From: Paractinoplanes pyxinae | Lineage (GTDB): Bacteria; Actinomycetota; Actinomycetes; Mycobacteriales; Micromonosporaceae | Assembly (NCBI RefSeq): GCF_026626335.1 | Contig: NZ_JAPNTZ010000006.1 | Coordinates: forward strand, 248,001 to 312,000 | Direction of reading: 5' to 3' | DNA: 64,000 bases | Part shown: in pieces, positions 1 through 7,506 of the stretch | Layout: each line of letters starts with the position of its first letter | How positions within the stretch are numbered: the stretch's first letter is position 1 | Translations under genes and position numbers: made by a program | The notes under the pieces: model-generated | What the model saw: only the letters and a program-made list of their open reading frames with translations | What the model was told of the DNA's origin: nothing | The model's database searches: none

Positions 1-96
1 AAGGCCGCGGCCATCTCGATCATCCTGCTGCTGCTCGTCGCCGTCGTCATCGTGCCGTACTTGATCTACACGAACCGGCAGGAGAAGAACGCATGA
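1..96 (+). CDS. Sugar ABC transporter permease, C-terminal fragment (MalF type, inferred)
   Basis: The window opens inside a gene. The last 31 codons are readable: a hydrophobic stretch (about residues 4-23 of the fragment) followed by a short charged tail ending NRQEKNA. The TGA overlaps the ATG of the next permease in an ATGA arrangement, which implies translational coupling. The fragment alone does not identify the family. The call as the first inner-membrane permease of a carbohydrate importer rests on the tightly coupled MalG-type partner downstream. A substrate-binding protein gene would be expected further left. Confidence 0.6.
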   Translation, partial: KAAAISIILLLLVAVVIVPYLIYTNRQEKNA

Positions 97-980
97 CGAC
101 GACGTCGATCGAGGCGCCGCCGCCCGTCGAGACCCTGGCGCCGGCGAGGAAGCCGCGCCAGAAGTCGGGACCGGCGTCGATCTTCAAGTACCTGCTGGCC
201 CTCATCTTCCTGATCATCGTGCTGATGCCGATGTACGTGCTGATCGTGACCAGCTTCAAGTCGGGCGCCGACATCGGCGTGACCAGCCAGTGGAACCTGC
301 CCGAGACGTGGACGCTGGCGTCGTGGGAGAAGGCGTGGAACGTCCTGCGCCCGTCCTTCATCCGCACGTTCGAGCTGGCCATCCCGGTCGCCGTCATCTC
401 GTCGCTGATCGGCGCGGCCAACGGCTTCGTGCTCAGCCGGTGGCGCTTCCCCGGGGCCGACATCGTGTTCACCCTGATTCTGTTCGGCATGTTCATCCCG
501 TACCAGGCGGTCATGATCCCGCTGCGCGAGATCGTCACCACGCTCGGCATCCCGCCCGGCATCACGACGCTGGTCTTCGTGCACTGCGTGTACGGCATCC
601 CGATCTGCACGCTGATCTTCCGGAACTACTACGCGACCACGGTTCCCGAGGAGCTGATCGAGGCGGCCCGGGTCGACGGGGCCGGCCTGCTGCGCACGTT
701 CGGCCGGATCATCCTGCCGATCTCGATCCCCGGGTTCGTGGTGACGGTCATCTGGCAGTTCACGTCGGCGTGGAACGACTACCTGTTCGCCATCTTCCTG
801 TCGAACACGCGGAACGGCCCGATCACCATCGCCCTGAACGCTCTGGCCGGGGCCCAGTCCCCCGACTACGCGGCGTCGATGGCGGGCGCGCTCATCACGT
901 CGCTGCCCACTCTGCTGGTCTATGTGCTGCTCGGCCGCTGGTTCATCGGCGGCCTCATGGCGGGGTCGGTCAAGAGCTGA
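93..980 (+). CDS. Carbohydrate ABC transporter permease (MalG type)
   Basis: 295 residues, normal for the second permease of CUT1-type sugar importers. A proline-rich cytoplasmic N-terminus (1-30) is followed by about six membrane segments, the first near residues 32-52. The EAA loop that docks the ATPase is clear at about residues 186-211 (EELIEAARVDGAG, then ILPIS). The start is fixed by the 4-nt overlap with the preceding permease. No ATPase gene follows; actinobacterial sugar importers commonly share a distant MsiK-type ATPase, so this is not a sign of decay. The sugar cannot be read from the sequence. A perfect 10-bp hairpin just after the stop ends the operon. Confidence 0.88.
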   Translation: MTTTSIEAPPPVETLAPARKPRQKSGPASIFKYLLALIFLIIVLMPMYVLIVTSFKSGADIGVTSQWNLPETWTLASWEKAWNVLRPSFIRTFELAIPVAVISSLIGAANGFVLSRWRFPGADIVFTLILFGMFIPYQAVMIPLREIVTTLGIPPGITTLVFVHCVYGIPICTLIFRNYYATTVPEELIEAARVDGAGLLRTFGRIILPISIPGFVVTVIWQFTSAWNDYLFAIFLSNTRNGPITIALNALAGAQSPDYAASMAGALITSLPTLLVYVLLGRWFIGGLMAGSVKS

Positions 981-985
981 CCCGC

Positions 986-1020
986 GGCCCCCGGCGCGCC
1001 CGAACGGTGTGCCGGGGGCC
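986..1020 (+). terminator. Hairpin terminator after sugar permease operon
   Basis: GGCCCCCGGC (986-995) and GCCGGGGGCC (1011-1020) form a perfect 10-bp GC stem with a 15-nt loop, starting 5 nt after the permease stop. There is no U-tract, as is usual for high-GC actinobacterial terminators. Confidence 0.65.
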
Positions 1021-1089
1021 AAGCAAAGCTCGGATGACGATTCGGTCAAATCACCCGTGGCGCAGGAGACGGCGGGGCAAGATCACCCG

Positions 1090-1095
1090 TACTCT
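1090..1095 (+). promoter_or_regulatory. -10 element for a leaderless transcript
   Basis: TACTCT lies exactly 7 nt before the GTG at 1103 and no Shine-Dalgarno sequence is present, so the mRNA probably starts at the initiation codon. Confidence 0.45.
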
Positions 1096-1102
1096 CTGGC
1101 CT

Positions 1103-1456
1103 GTGACCACCGAGGACGTGCGTCTGGCGCGCACCGCTCAAGGCTTCGCCGAGCGCATGGCGTACGCCTGCCAAAAGGACCCCGCCGAGATCGCCCGCCG
1201 TGTGCGGGTGCGGCGGGTCACCACCGCCCTGATCGTCGGCTGGGCGGTCATCGTGCCGATTCTCATTGTGTACGGCGTGACGGGGCGCGACCGCGAGCCG
1301 GAGATCATTTCCATCGCCGCCCTGATGACCGTGCTGCTCCCCTTCCTGTCCGCGGTGATCGCCACGCAGGGCCGCCGGTTCGGGCTGGGCAGCGTGTACG
1401 TCATCCTCACGCTCCTGATGGTCCTGCCCGCCATCTGGGTCGCCCAGCTCCGGTAG
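1103..1456 (+). CDS. Small three-helix membrane protein, unknown function
   Basis: 117 residues from a GTG start. About 45 charged N-terminal residues (arginine-rich near RRVRVRRV) precede three hydrophobic segments at roughly residues 48-66, 73-92 and 99-116, predicting a small inner-membrane protein with a cytoplasmic N-terminus. The start is chosen because it sits 7 nt downstream of a -10-like TACTCT with no ribosome binding site. It is not in an operon: a terminator lies upstream and the next gene has its own start 18 nt on. I do not recognise a family, and function is unknown. Confidence 0.6.
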   Translation: MTTEDVRLARTAQGFAERMAYACQKDPAEIARRVRVRRVTTALIVGWAVIVPILIVYGVTGRDREPEIISIAALMTVLLPFLSAVIATQGRRFGLGSVYVILTLLMVLPAIWVAQLR

Positions 1457-1474
1457 TTCCGGCACGATGGGTCC

Positions 1475-2431
1475 ATGGCGGGCGGTGAAGAACGCGACGG
1501 GGTCGCGCTGACCAACCTCGATCAGGAGCTGTTCGAGGACGCGGGCGCGACCAAGCGGGACCTGGTCGACTATCTCGACGCAGTGCGCGAGTGCATGCTG
1601 CCGGTGCTGCGCGACCGGCCGCTGTCGGTGATCCGTCTGCTGCGCGGGCAGGACAGGTTCATGCAGAAGAATCTGCCCAAGTACACGCCGGACTGGGTGC
1701 CGCGGACGAAGGTCTGGGCGGAGGCGTCGCATCGTGAGGTCACCTACGGCTTGTGCAACGACCGCCGTACGTTGTTGTGGTTCGGCAATCAGCGGGCGAT
1801 CGAGTACCACCCGGCCCTGATGCTGGCCGGCGAGCACACGCCGACCCACTTGATCATGGACCTGGACCCGCCGGAGGGCACGTCACACTTCGCCCTGGCC
1901 GTGCAGGCCGCGAAGCTCGTCCGCGAGGCGCTGGCCGGCGCCGGCATGTCAGGGGCGGTCAAGACGAGTGGGTCCAAGGGCGTACACGTGTTCGTCCCGC
2001 TCGACGGCAAGTCCGACGCCGAAGAGGTCGCCGCCGCGACCCGGGCCGTGGCCGCGCGGGCCGAGCGCATCGATCCGAAGCTGGCCACCACCGCCTTCAT
2101 CCGCGAGGACAGGCACGGCAAGGTCTTCCTCGACGCGACCCGCTCGGGCGGGGCGACCGTCGCGGCCGCGTTCAGTCCCCGCGTACGCCCGGGGGTGCCC
2201 GTCTCTTTTCCGGTGCCCTGGGACGACTTGGACAACGTCACGCCGGCCGACTTCACCATCCACACCGCGCCCGGCCTGCTCGGCGGCGGCGACCCCTGGG
2301 CGTCCGAGATGCCGAAGCCGCAGAAGCTCGACCAGGGCCTGATCGACGAGGGCCGCACCATCCCGGTCGCCCGCGTGCAGGCCATGCACGAGGGCAAGCG
2401 CCGAGCCAAGGCGCGCCGCGAATCAAGCTAG
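1475..2431 (+). CDS. Stand-alone LigD-type polymerase/primase domain protein
   Basis: 318 residues, the size of the isolated polymerase domain of the non-homologous end-joining ligase LigD. This archaeo-eukaryotic primase fold fills gaps and adds (ribo)nucleotides at double-strand breaks. The two-aspartate metal motif DLDP is at residues 129-132, the nucleotide-binding motif SGSKGVHV at 165-172, and the third carboxylate (FLDATRS) is near D220. No ligase or nuclease domain is attached and no Ku gene is in the window, so partners must be encoded elsewhere. Actinobacteria usually carry several such paralogues, and which one acts in end joining cannot be inferred here. A CANNNT hexamer 6 nt before the ATG suggests a leaderless transcript. 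Confidence 0.9.
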   Translation: MAGGEERDGVALTNLDQELFEDAGATKRDLVDYLDAVRECMLPVLRDRPLSVIRLLRGQDRFMQKNLPKYTPDWVPRTKVWAEASHREVTYGLCNDRRTLLWFGNQRAIEYHPALMLAGEHTPTHLIMDLDPPEGTSHFALAVQAAKLVREALAGAGMSGAVKTSGSKGVHVFVPLDGKSDAEEVAAATRAVAARAERIDPKLATTAFIREDRHGKVFLDATRSGGATVAAAFSPRVRPGVPVSFPVPWDDLDNVTPADFTIHTAPGLLGGGDPWASEMPKPQKLDQGLIDEGRTIPVARVQAMHEGKRRAKARRESS

Positions 2432-2434
2432 CGT
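2429..2434 (+). promoter_or_regulatory. -10 element overlapping the ligD-like stop codon
   Basis: TAGCGT contains the TAG stop of the polymerase gene and is 6 nt before the next ATG (2441), the spacing expected for a leaderless transcript. Confidence 0.4.
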
Positions 2435-2440
2435 GAGGTC

Positions 2441-2899
2441 ATGTCAGGACGACCGCCTTTCCCGCCGTTCACCGCCGAGACCGCCCGCCAGAAAGTCCAG
2501 GCGGCCGAGGACGCCTGGAACACCCGCGACCCCGAGAAGGTGTCGCTGGCCTACACCGAGGATTCGGTGTGGCGTAACCGCGACACGTTCGTCACCGGCC
2601 GTGCCGAGATCGTCGCGTTCCTGGCCGGCAAGTGGGAGCGCGAACTCGACTACGCCCTGCGCAAGAACCTGTGGGCATTCACCGAAGACCGCATCGCCGT
2701 CCGCTTCCAGTACGAGTCGCGCGACGCCGACGGCCAGTGGTGGCGCAGCTACGGCAACGAGCTGTGGGAGTTCGCCGGGAACGGCCTGATGCGCCACCGC
2801 GAGGCCAGCATCAACGACCTGGCCATCACCGAGGCCGACCGCCGCATCTTCGGCCCCCGCCCCGAATCGGAACGCGGCCACGACTTCCCTCTGCGCTGA
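2441..2899 (+). CDS. SnoaL/NTF2-like fold protein (DUF1348 type)
   Basis: 152 residues with the signature of the DUF1348 branch of NTF2-like proteins: an N-terminal helix with WNTRDPEKV, then YTEDSVWRNR, the GRAEIVAFL helix, and the conserved WRSYGNELWEF and REASINDL strands. The fold forms a small cone-shaped pocket. Members are annotated only as nuclear transport factor 2-like, and no catalytic role is established. It starts 9 nt after the LigD-like gene and ends 1 nt before the nucleotidyltransferase gene, but a promoter-like TAGCGT just before its ATG argues that it can be transcribed separately. Confidence 0.8.
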   Translation: MSGRPPFPPFTAETARQKVQAAEDAWNTRDPEKVSLAYTEDSVWRNRDTFVTGRAEIVAFLAGKWERELDYALRKNLWAFTEDRIAVRFQYESRDADGQWWRSYGNELWEFAGNGLMRHREASINDLAITEADRRIFGPRPESERGHDFPLR

Positions 2900-2900
2900 C

Positions 2901-3650
2901 GTGCTGCCGCAGGAGAACCTCATCCGCCGGGTGCGGCAGCTCTGCCACGACGACCCACGGCTGGTCGCGGCTTTGATGTACGGCTCATTCGCCCAGGGCA
3001 AGGCCGACGAGCACAGCGACATCGAGTTCTGGCTGTTCTTCGACGCCGCCCCGGACCCGCACGCCTGGCTGGCCGCGGTCGGCGACACCCTGCACGTCGT
3101 GGTCAACGAGTTCGGCGCCCACGTGGTCTTCTTCCCCGGCCTGATCCGCGGCGAGTTCCACTTCGCCCAGGCCAACGACATTTCCTCCGTACGCTCATGG
3201 CCCGCACTCAGCGGCCCGCCAGACCGCATGATCGTCGTCGACCGGACAGGCGAGCTGCGTCAAGCCCTCGAATCCCTCCCAGCCGAGCCACCTCACCCCA
3301 CCACCCCCGCCGAGGTGGCCGAGGTTTGCGGCCGCTTCGCGAACTGGCTGCTGCTGGCCCACCACGTAACCGCCCGAGGCGAACTGCTACGCGCCGCCGA
3401 CGCCCTGACTCACGCCGACCGCCACCTGCTGTGGATGGTCCGCCTGGCCGAGAACCGCACGGACCATTGGCTCACCCCGTCCCGCCAGGCCGAGGCCGAC
3501 CTACCGCCCAACGTCATACAGGCATTAGGCAAAGACCCCGCCACAACGTGGGCGCTGGGCCGGCGCTACTGGCAGCAACTGGCCCACCGTCACGACTTCC
3601 CCGTGCCGGAGGCGCTGTTCCACGAACTGGACGCCGCGATCAACGGCTGA
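2901..3650 (+). CDS. Lincosamide nucleotidyltransferase-like protein (Lnu(F/G) type)
   Basis: 249 residues from a GTG start. The N-terminus carries the nucleotidyltransferase signature: GSFAQGKADEHSDIEFW with G28-S29 and the metal-binding pair D40 and E42. The following segments (NEFGAHVVFF, LIRGEFHF) resemble Lnu(F)/Lnu(G) enzymes that adenylylate lincosamides; the C-terminal half is a helical substrate domain. In a soil actinomycete this could be an intrinsic resistance gene or an enzyme with a natural substrate. Resistance is an inference from family resemblance only. It follows the DUF1348 gene with a 1-nt gap, so it is probably co-transcribed. Its 3' end overlaps the opposite-strand gene by 11 nt. 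Confidence 0.78.
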   Translation: MLPQENLIRRVRQLCHDDPRLVAALMYGSFAQGKADEHSDIEFWLFFDAAPDPHAWLAAVGDTLHVVVNEFGAHVVFFPGLIRGEFHFAQANDISSVRSWPALSGPPDRMIVVDRTGELRQALESLPAEPPHPTTPAEVAEVCGRFANWLLLAHHVTARGELLRAADALTHADRHLLWMVRLAENRTDHWLTPSRQAEADLPPNVIQALGKDPATTWALGRRYWQQLAHRHDFPVPEALFHELDAAING

Positions 3651-4068
3651 GCCAGTCGTGAAGCTTGGCGTAGATGTGTTGGGCGTGCCGAAATCGCCGG
3701 CCCAGAGGCGGCGCCACATCAGCCTCCGCGCTGTGGACCTCGTTGTGTTCTTGCAATGTCGAGTCGCCATCAACACCGGACCCGGTGGACGTTGCGAACG
3801 AGTGACCACCGGCCAGTTCCTCGGCCCGCATTTTGATCCGCAGGAACAGCAGTGTCATCGAGACCACGGGTGTCATCCACTTGAGGACTACTTGGCGCAA
3901 GGCTCCGACACGATCGTGAATGGAAGCAGCAGTCTGCCCGCCGACGATGGCCCGCGCGGCCAGATGCATCGCCGCGGCATCGATTCCCACGACAATGACC
4001 GCCGCGATCGAAACCTGCGCGCATGTGGCGAGCAGATCACCATTGACTGCTTCCCCACCACCGTTCAT
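3640..4068 (-). CDS. Hypothetical small membrane protein with a hydrolase-like C-terminal tail
   Basis: 142 residues. A good Shine-Dalgarno (GGGGAGG, 6 nt before the ATG) supports translation. Two hydrophobic stretches are visible (about residues 12-38 and 66-82), then a hydrophilic tail. Codon use is less GC-biased than in neighbours. The last residues (HIYAKLHDWLSR) match the end of the alpha/beta hydrolase 0.5 kb away (DIYAEIYDWLAADRQA), so the present C-terminus seems to be read from a relic of a second hydrolase. I do not recognise the membrane part. Confidence 0.42.
   Translation of the reverse strand: MNGGGEAVNGDLLATCAQVSIAAVIVVGIDAAAMHLAARAIVGGQTAASIHDRVGALRQVVLKWMTPVVSMTLLFLRIKMRAEELAGGHSFATSTGSGVDGDSTLQEHNEVHSAEADVAPPLGRRFRHAQHIYAKLHDWLSR
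3650..3687 (-). pseudogene. Relic of a second alpha/beta-hydrolase 3' end
   Basis: Thirty of 38 bases match 4211-4248, the 3' end of the intact hydrolase gene, in the same orientation and frame. Only this tail is recognisable. It now forms the end of the small membrane protein frame and abuts the stop of the opposite-strand nucleotidyltransferase gene. Confidence 0.4.
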
Positions 4069-4188
4069 GAGCCGCCTCCCCGCAGTTCGATTCGTAAGCT
4101 ACGCCGTCCTGAGCGGACCCCAGTCCGATGTCGGGACAGCGGCGGCTTATTTCGACCTTCGAGGTGAATCGGTGACGCGGTGGGAGGA

Positions 4189-4995
4189 TCAGGCTTGACG
4201 GTCTGCGGCCAGCCAGTCGTAGATCTCGGCGTAGATGTCCTGGCCGGGCAGGTGGCCGCCGACGTAGAGGTGGCCTCGGGCGTCGGGGATGTGGCTGAGC
4301 AACCACTGGGCCTGGTCGGCGGAGACGGCCTGGTCGTTGGTGCCGTACCAGACGGCGGTGGGGACGGTGATGGTTTCGACGTCGAAGCCCCATGGGCGGG
4401 CGAAAGCCAGCGTGTCGTCGAGCCAGCCGTCCTGGCTTTCGGTGAACGTGGCGCGCAGGCGGGCCATGGCGTCGGGGTCGTCGCGGGCCGGGCGGCCGGG
4501 TTCGGTGGGGAACTCGGGTCCGCCGGCGGCTACCTTCCGCATGATTTCGGTGGCGTTCTCGGCCAGTTGGGGGCGCAGCGTCGGCTCGTTCACGTGCGGC
4601 TTCAGGGTGGGCTTGATGCCGGACAGCACCGCGCAGCGCGTGACCCGGCCGGGCAGCAGGGCGGCGCAGGCCAGGGCGTGGGGGCCGCCGCCCGAACCGC
4701 CGAGGACGGCGAAACGGTCCCAGCCGTACGCGTCGGCCAGTTCCCGGGTGTCGGCGACGGCGTCGGCGACCGTGCGGCCGGGCTGCCGGGTCGAGCCGCC
4801 GTAGCCGGGGCGGTCGTAGTAGAGGATCCGGACGCCGCTCCGCTCCATCGTCTCCAGCATGGACGGTCGCTTCCAGCGGCTGCTCGGCGTGCCGCTGTGC
4901 GCGATCACCGGCACACCGTCCTCGGGGCCGTAGAAACTGGCCATCAGGGTGCGGCCGTCGGCGGTTTTGACGTCGTACGAGGCAGGCAAGGACAC
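4189..4995 (-). CDS. Alpha/beta-fold hydrolase
   Basis: 268 residues from a GTG chosen at the onset of family-like sequence (SLPASYDVKTADG); a longer frame to 5136 would run into the divergent kinase promoter. Features are typical: HSGTPSSR oxyanion loop, YDRPGYGGS, nucleophile elbow GGSGGG, a late acid (YGTNDQ) and the catalytic histidine in VGGHLPGQ. No signal peptide is seen, so it is cytoplasmic. The family covers esterases, haloperoxidase-like and epoxide-hydrolase-like enzymes, and the substrate cannot be told. It is divergent from the histidine kinase gene across about 120 bp, so it could be a target of that two-component system, but no operator is evident. Confidence 0.85.
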   Translation of the reverse strand: MSLPASYDVKTADGRTLMASFYGPEDGVPVIAHSGTPSSRWKRPSMLETMERSGVRILYYDRPGYGGSTRQPGRTVADAVADTRELADAYGWDRFAVLGGSGGGPHALACAALLPGRVTRCAVLSGIKPTLKPHVNEPTLRPQLAENATEIMRKVAAGGPEFPTEPGRPARDDPDAMARLRATFTESQDGWLDDTLAFARPWGFDVETITVPTAVWYGTNDQAVSADQAQWLLSHIPDARGHLYVGGHLPGQDIYAEIYDWLAADRQA

Positions 4996-5101
4996 CGCGT
5001 CACGGTAGCGGGCGGGATACTCCGGATGGTGTAGCCGGTAGTCGGGAGGCGTCGATGGAAGTGTCCGCGGCGGGACGACGTGCCGTGCCCGGGGCCGGCC
5101 A

Positions 5102-5107
5102 TAGCGT
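5102..5107 (+). promoter_or_regulatory. -10 element of the two-component operon
   Basis: TAGCGT is 7 nt before the ATG at 5115, which lacks a Shine-Dalgarno sequence; a leaderless mRNA is likely. Confidence 0.45.
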
Positions 5108-5114
5108 CCCGGCC

Positions 5115-6320
5115 ATGAACAAATTCCTGGCTCCAACGATCACCTTGGTCGGCGTGCCCGCGGGTCTCGCCGTCACCGGCGGCAACGTGCAGACCGTCAT
5201 GACGCTCGCGCTGGCCTTCTGGCTGTCCGTCGCCGCCTTCTTCGCCCAGCGGTTTCCTCGTACGGTGTTAATTCTTTCGCTTTTGCTGGTGACCGCAATG
5301 CGTGGCAGTTTCCTGGTGGGGTCCGGTTGGGTGTGGCCAGCCACCGCCGCTTTCGTGGCCGTCGTGCTGGCCGGGCGCCTGCGTTTCGCGACCGTGGCCG
5401 GTGGGGTGGTGCTGCTCTACGGCCTGGCCTGGGACGGGTTCGTCAGGCTGGCCGAGCACGGGGTCGACTGGACGCTCGCGCACGTCGGCGGGGACACGTT
5501 GTGGCTGGCCGCCGTGCTCGCCGCCACCACCGCCTATCTCAACACCACCCGTTGGCAGCGCGAGATGGCCCTGCGCCTCGAACAGGACCAGCACGAACGC
5601 GACCTCGAGACGCGGCGCCGGCGGGCCGAGGAACGGGTCGGCATCGCCCGCGACCTGCACGACGTCGTGTCGCACACGCTGGCCGTGGTCGGTGTGCACT
5701 TGAACGTCGCGCTCGACGCCTTCGACACCGACCCCGAGGAGGCTCGCTCGTCGCTGCGCCTAGCCCAGGACGTCCGCGGGCAGGCCATGACCGACCTGAA
5801 GTCGCTGGTCGACGTGTTGCGTGAAGGTGGCGCGCCGGCCATCGCCGAGCCGGCCGACGGGCTGGACGGGCTGGAGCGGCTGGCCGAGCAGGTGCGGGCG
5901 GCCGGACTGACCGTGTCGCTCAACGAGTTCGGCGAGCGGTCGGACGTGCCGGCGGCGGTGGCGACGGCGATCTTCCGGGTGGTGCAGGAGTCGCTGACGA
6001 ACACGGTCCGGCACGCGGGCGCGAGCCGGGTCGCGGTGACGTTGCGCTACTCCCCGACGAGTGTGGTGGTCGACGTGCAGGACGACGGCCATGCGCCCGA
6101 CCCGGTGATCGACGGCAACGGCATCGCGGGCATGCGCGAGCGGGTGGCCGCGCTGGGCGGCGCGCTGACGGCGGGTGCGGGCAAGACCGGTTTCTCCGTA
6201 CGGGCAACGATCCCGTACGGATCGTCGGACCACACGGGAACGTGGGCACACCCGGAAACGTCGACACGCCCGGAGCAGTCGAGCCGCGCCGAGACGTCGG
6301 ACCGCACGGAATCGGAGTAG
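5115..6320 (+). CDS. Sensor histidine kinase (NarL/DesK type, HisKA_3)
   Basis: 401 residues. Several membrane helices occupy residues 1 to about 130 with little periplasmic loop, so the stimulus is probably sensed in or at the membrane. A charged coiled linker (QDQHERDLETRRRRAEER) leads to the HisKA_3 phosphoacceptor, H182 in RDLHDVVSH. The HATPase_c domain shows the N-box (ESLTNT, about 292-297) and the G-box (GNGIAGMRER). The tail of about 30 residues is polar (Thr/Ser/Glu/Arg) and probably disordered. An in-frame ATG 60 nt upstream is less likely than this one, which follows a -10-like TAGCGT by 7 nt. The response regulator gene starts 3 nt after the stop. Confidence 0.92.
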   Translation: MNKFLAPTITLVGVPAGLAVTGGNVQTVMTLALAFWLSVAAFFAQRFPRTVLILSLLLVTAMRGSFLVGSGWVWPATAAFVAVVLAGRLRFATVAGGVVLLYGLAWDGFVRLAEHGVDWTLAHVGGDTLWLAAVLAATTAYLNTTRWQREMALRLEQDQHERDLETRRRRAEERVGIARDLHDVVSHTLAVVGVHLNVALDAFDTDPEEARSSLRLAQDVRGQAMTDLKSLVDVLREGGAPAIAEPADGLDGLERLAEQVRAAGLTVSLNEFGERSDVPAAVATAIFRVVQESLTNTVRHAGASRVAVTLRYSPTSVVVDVQDDGHAPDPVIDGNGIAGMRERVAALGGALTAGAGKTGFSVRATIPYGSSDHTGTWAHPETSTRPEQSSRAETSDRTESE

Positions 6321-6323
6321 CGG

Positions 6324-6977
6324 ATGATCAACGTGATGCTCGCCGACGACCAGCATCTCGTCCGGGCCGGGTTTCGCAGCCTGCTGCGCCGCGACAAAGG
6401 GATCCAGGTCGTCGGCGAGGCGTCCACCGGCGACGAAGCCGTGCGCACCGCCCGCGGCCTGCGCCCCGACGTGATCCTCATGGACATCCGGATGCCCGGC
6501 CTGGACGGCATCGCGGCCACCCGTCAGATCCTGGCCTTCGCACCGCAGACCCGGGTGATCATCCTGACCACGTTCGAGACCGACGAGTACGTCTTCGCGG
6601 CGCTCGCGGCCGGGGCCAGCGGCTTCCTCACCAAAGAGATCGCGCCGGACGGCCTGCGCCAGGCGGTGCGGGTGGTGGCGGCCGGCGACGCGCTGCTCTC
6701 ACCCAGCGTGACGAGGCGGGTCGTCGGGCAGTTCGCGCATCGCCCCGCGGCCGCGCCCACCGGGGACCGGCTGGCCGCGCTGACCGAGCGGGAACGTGAG
6801 GTGGTGCGGCTCGTCGCCACCGGCCTGTCCAACGACGAGATCGCCCACGAGCTGGTTTTCAGCCCGCTGACGGCCAAGACCCACATCACCCGGGCTATCG
6901 CGAAATTGGGCGTACGGGACAGGGTCCAACTGGTGATTATTGCGTTCGAAGAGGGGCTGGCCGGGCCGTTATCGTGA
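6324..6977 (+). CDS. NarL/LuxR-family response regulator
   Basis: 217 residues. The receiver domain (1-120) has the acidic pair D8-D9, phosphoacceptor D54 in ILMDIRMPG, and the conserved lysine in FLTKE. The C-terminal LuxR helix-turn-helix (about 150-212) has TEREREVVRLVATGLSNDEIA and the recognition helix in SPLTAKTHITRA. It is co-transcribed with the upstream kinase (3-nt gap) and is its cognate DNA-binding partner. Such Actinobacteria pairs often control adjacent transporters or enzymes. The divergent hydrolase and the downstream P-loop kinase are candidates, without direct evidence. Confidence 0.94.
   Translation: MINVMLADDQHLVRAGFRSLLRRDKGIQVVGEASTGDEAVRTARGLRPDVILMDIRMPGLDGIAATRQILAFAPQTRVIILTTFETDEYVFAALAAGASGFLTKEIAPDGLRQAVRVVAAGDALLSPSVTRRVVGQFAHRPAAAPTGDRLAALTEREREVVRLVATGLSNDEIAHELVFSPLTAKTHITRAIAKLGVRDRVQLVIIAFEEGLAGPLS
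6970..6975 (+). promoter_or_regulatory. -10 element for a leaderless transcript
   Basis: TATCGT overlaps the end of the response-regulator gene and is 6 nt before the ATG at 6982. Confidence 0.4.
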
Positions 6978-6981
6978 CGGG

Positions 6982-7506
6982 ATGCGACGGATCGTGGTCT
7001 ACGGGGTGACCGGTTCCGGCAAGTCCACGCTGGCGGCCCGAGTCGGTGAGCGCCTCGGAATTCCGTACCACTCCATTGATGATTTGACCTGGCGGCCCGG
7101 CTGGGTGCCGAAGAGCGACCAGGAGCAGCGCGACCTGATCCGCGCGCTGCTGGCCGGCGACGAGTGGGTGATCGACGCCGGCTACGCCATCTGGATGGAT
7201 CTGGTGCTGGAGCGGGCCGACCTGATCGTCGGCCTGGACATGCCGCGCTGGGTCTCGTACACGCGGCTGGTGCGCCGCACGGTCGGCAACATCGTGCACA
7301 AGCGGGCCATCTGCAACGGCAACTACGAAACGTGGCGCCTGGCCCTGCTCAGCCGGGATTCGATGCTGTACTTCCACATCGGATCGTTCCGCCGCAAGCA
7401 GGCCCGGATGCGCCTGTGGCAGGCGAGCCCGGAGTTCCCGGAAACGGTGCTGCTGCACTCCCCGGCCGAGGCGGAGCGGTGGCTGGACGGGCTCAAGGTC
7501 GGTTGA
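6982..7506 (+). CDS. P-loop adenylate-kinase-like protein
   Basis: 174 residues. The Walker A motif is GVTGSGKST (8-16). YHSIDDLTWRPGW and WVIDAGY match the family often annotated as adenylate kinase or DNA topology modulation protein (FlaR-like), whose small-molecule substrate is not established. The arginine-rich segment TRLVRRTVGNIVHK resembles a lid. It starts 4 nt after the response-regulator stop, so read-through is possible, but TATCGT at -10 relative to the start suggests its own leaderless promoter. The 3' end overlaps the convergent GNAT gene by 14 nt. Confidence 0.8.
   Translation: MRRIVVYGVTGSGKSTLAARVGERLGIPYHSIDDLTWRPGWVPKSDQEQRDLIRALLAGDEWVIDAGYAIWMDLVLERADLIVGLDMPRWVSYTRLVRRTVGNIVHKRAICNGNYETWRLALLSRDSMLYFHIGSFRRKQARMRLWQASPEFPETVLLHSPAEAERWLDGLKVG

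Noticed and set aside
3658..4167. 169-codon plus-strand frame
   Set aside because: The minus-strand alternative has a good Shine-Dalgarno and hydrophobic segments; this one has neither.
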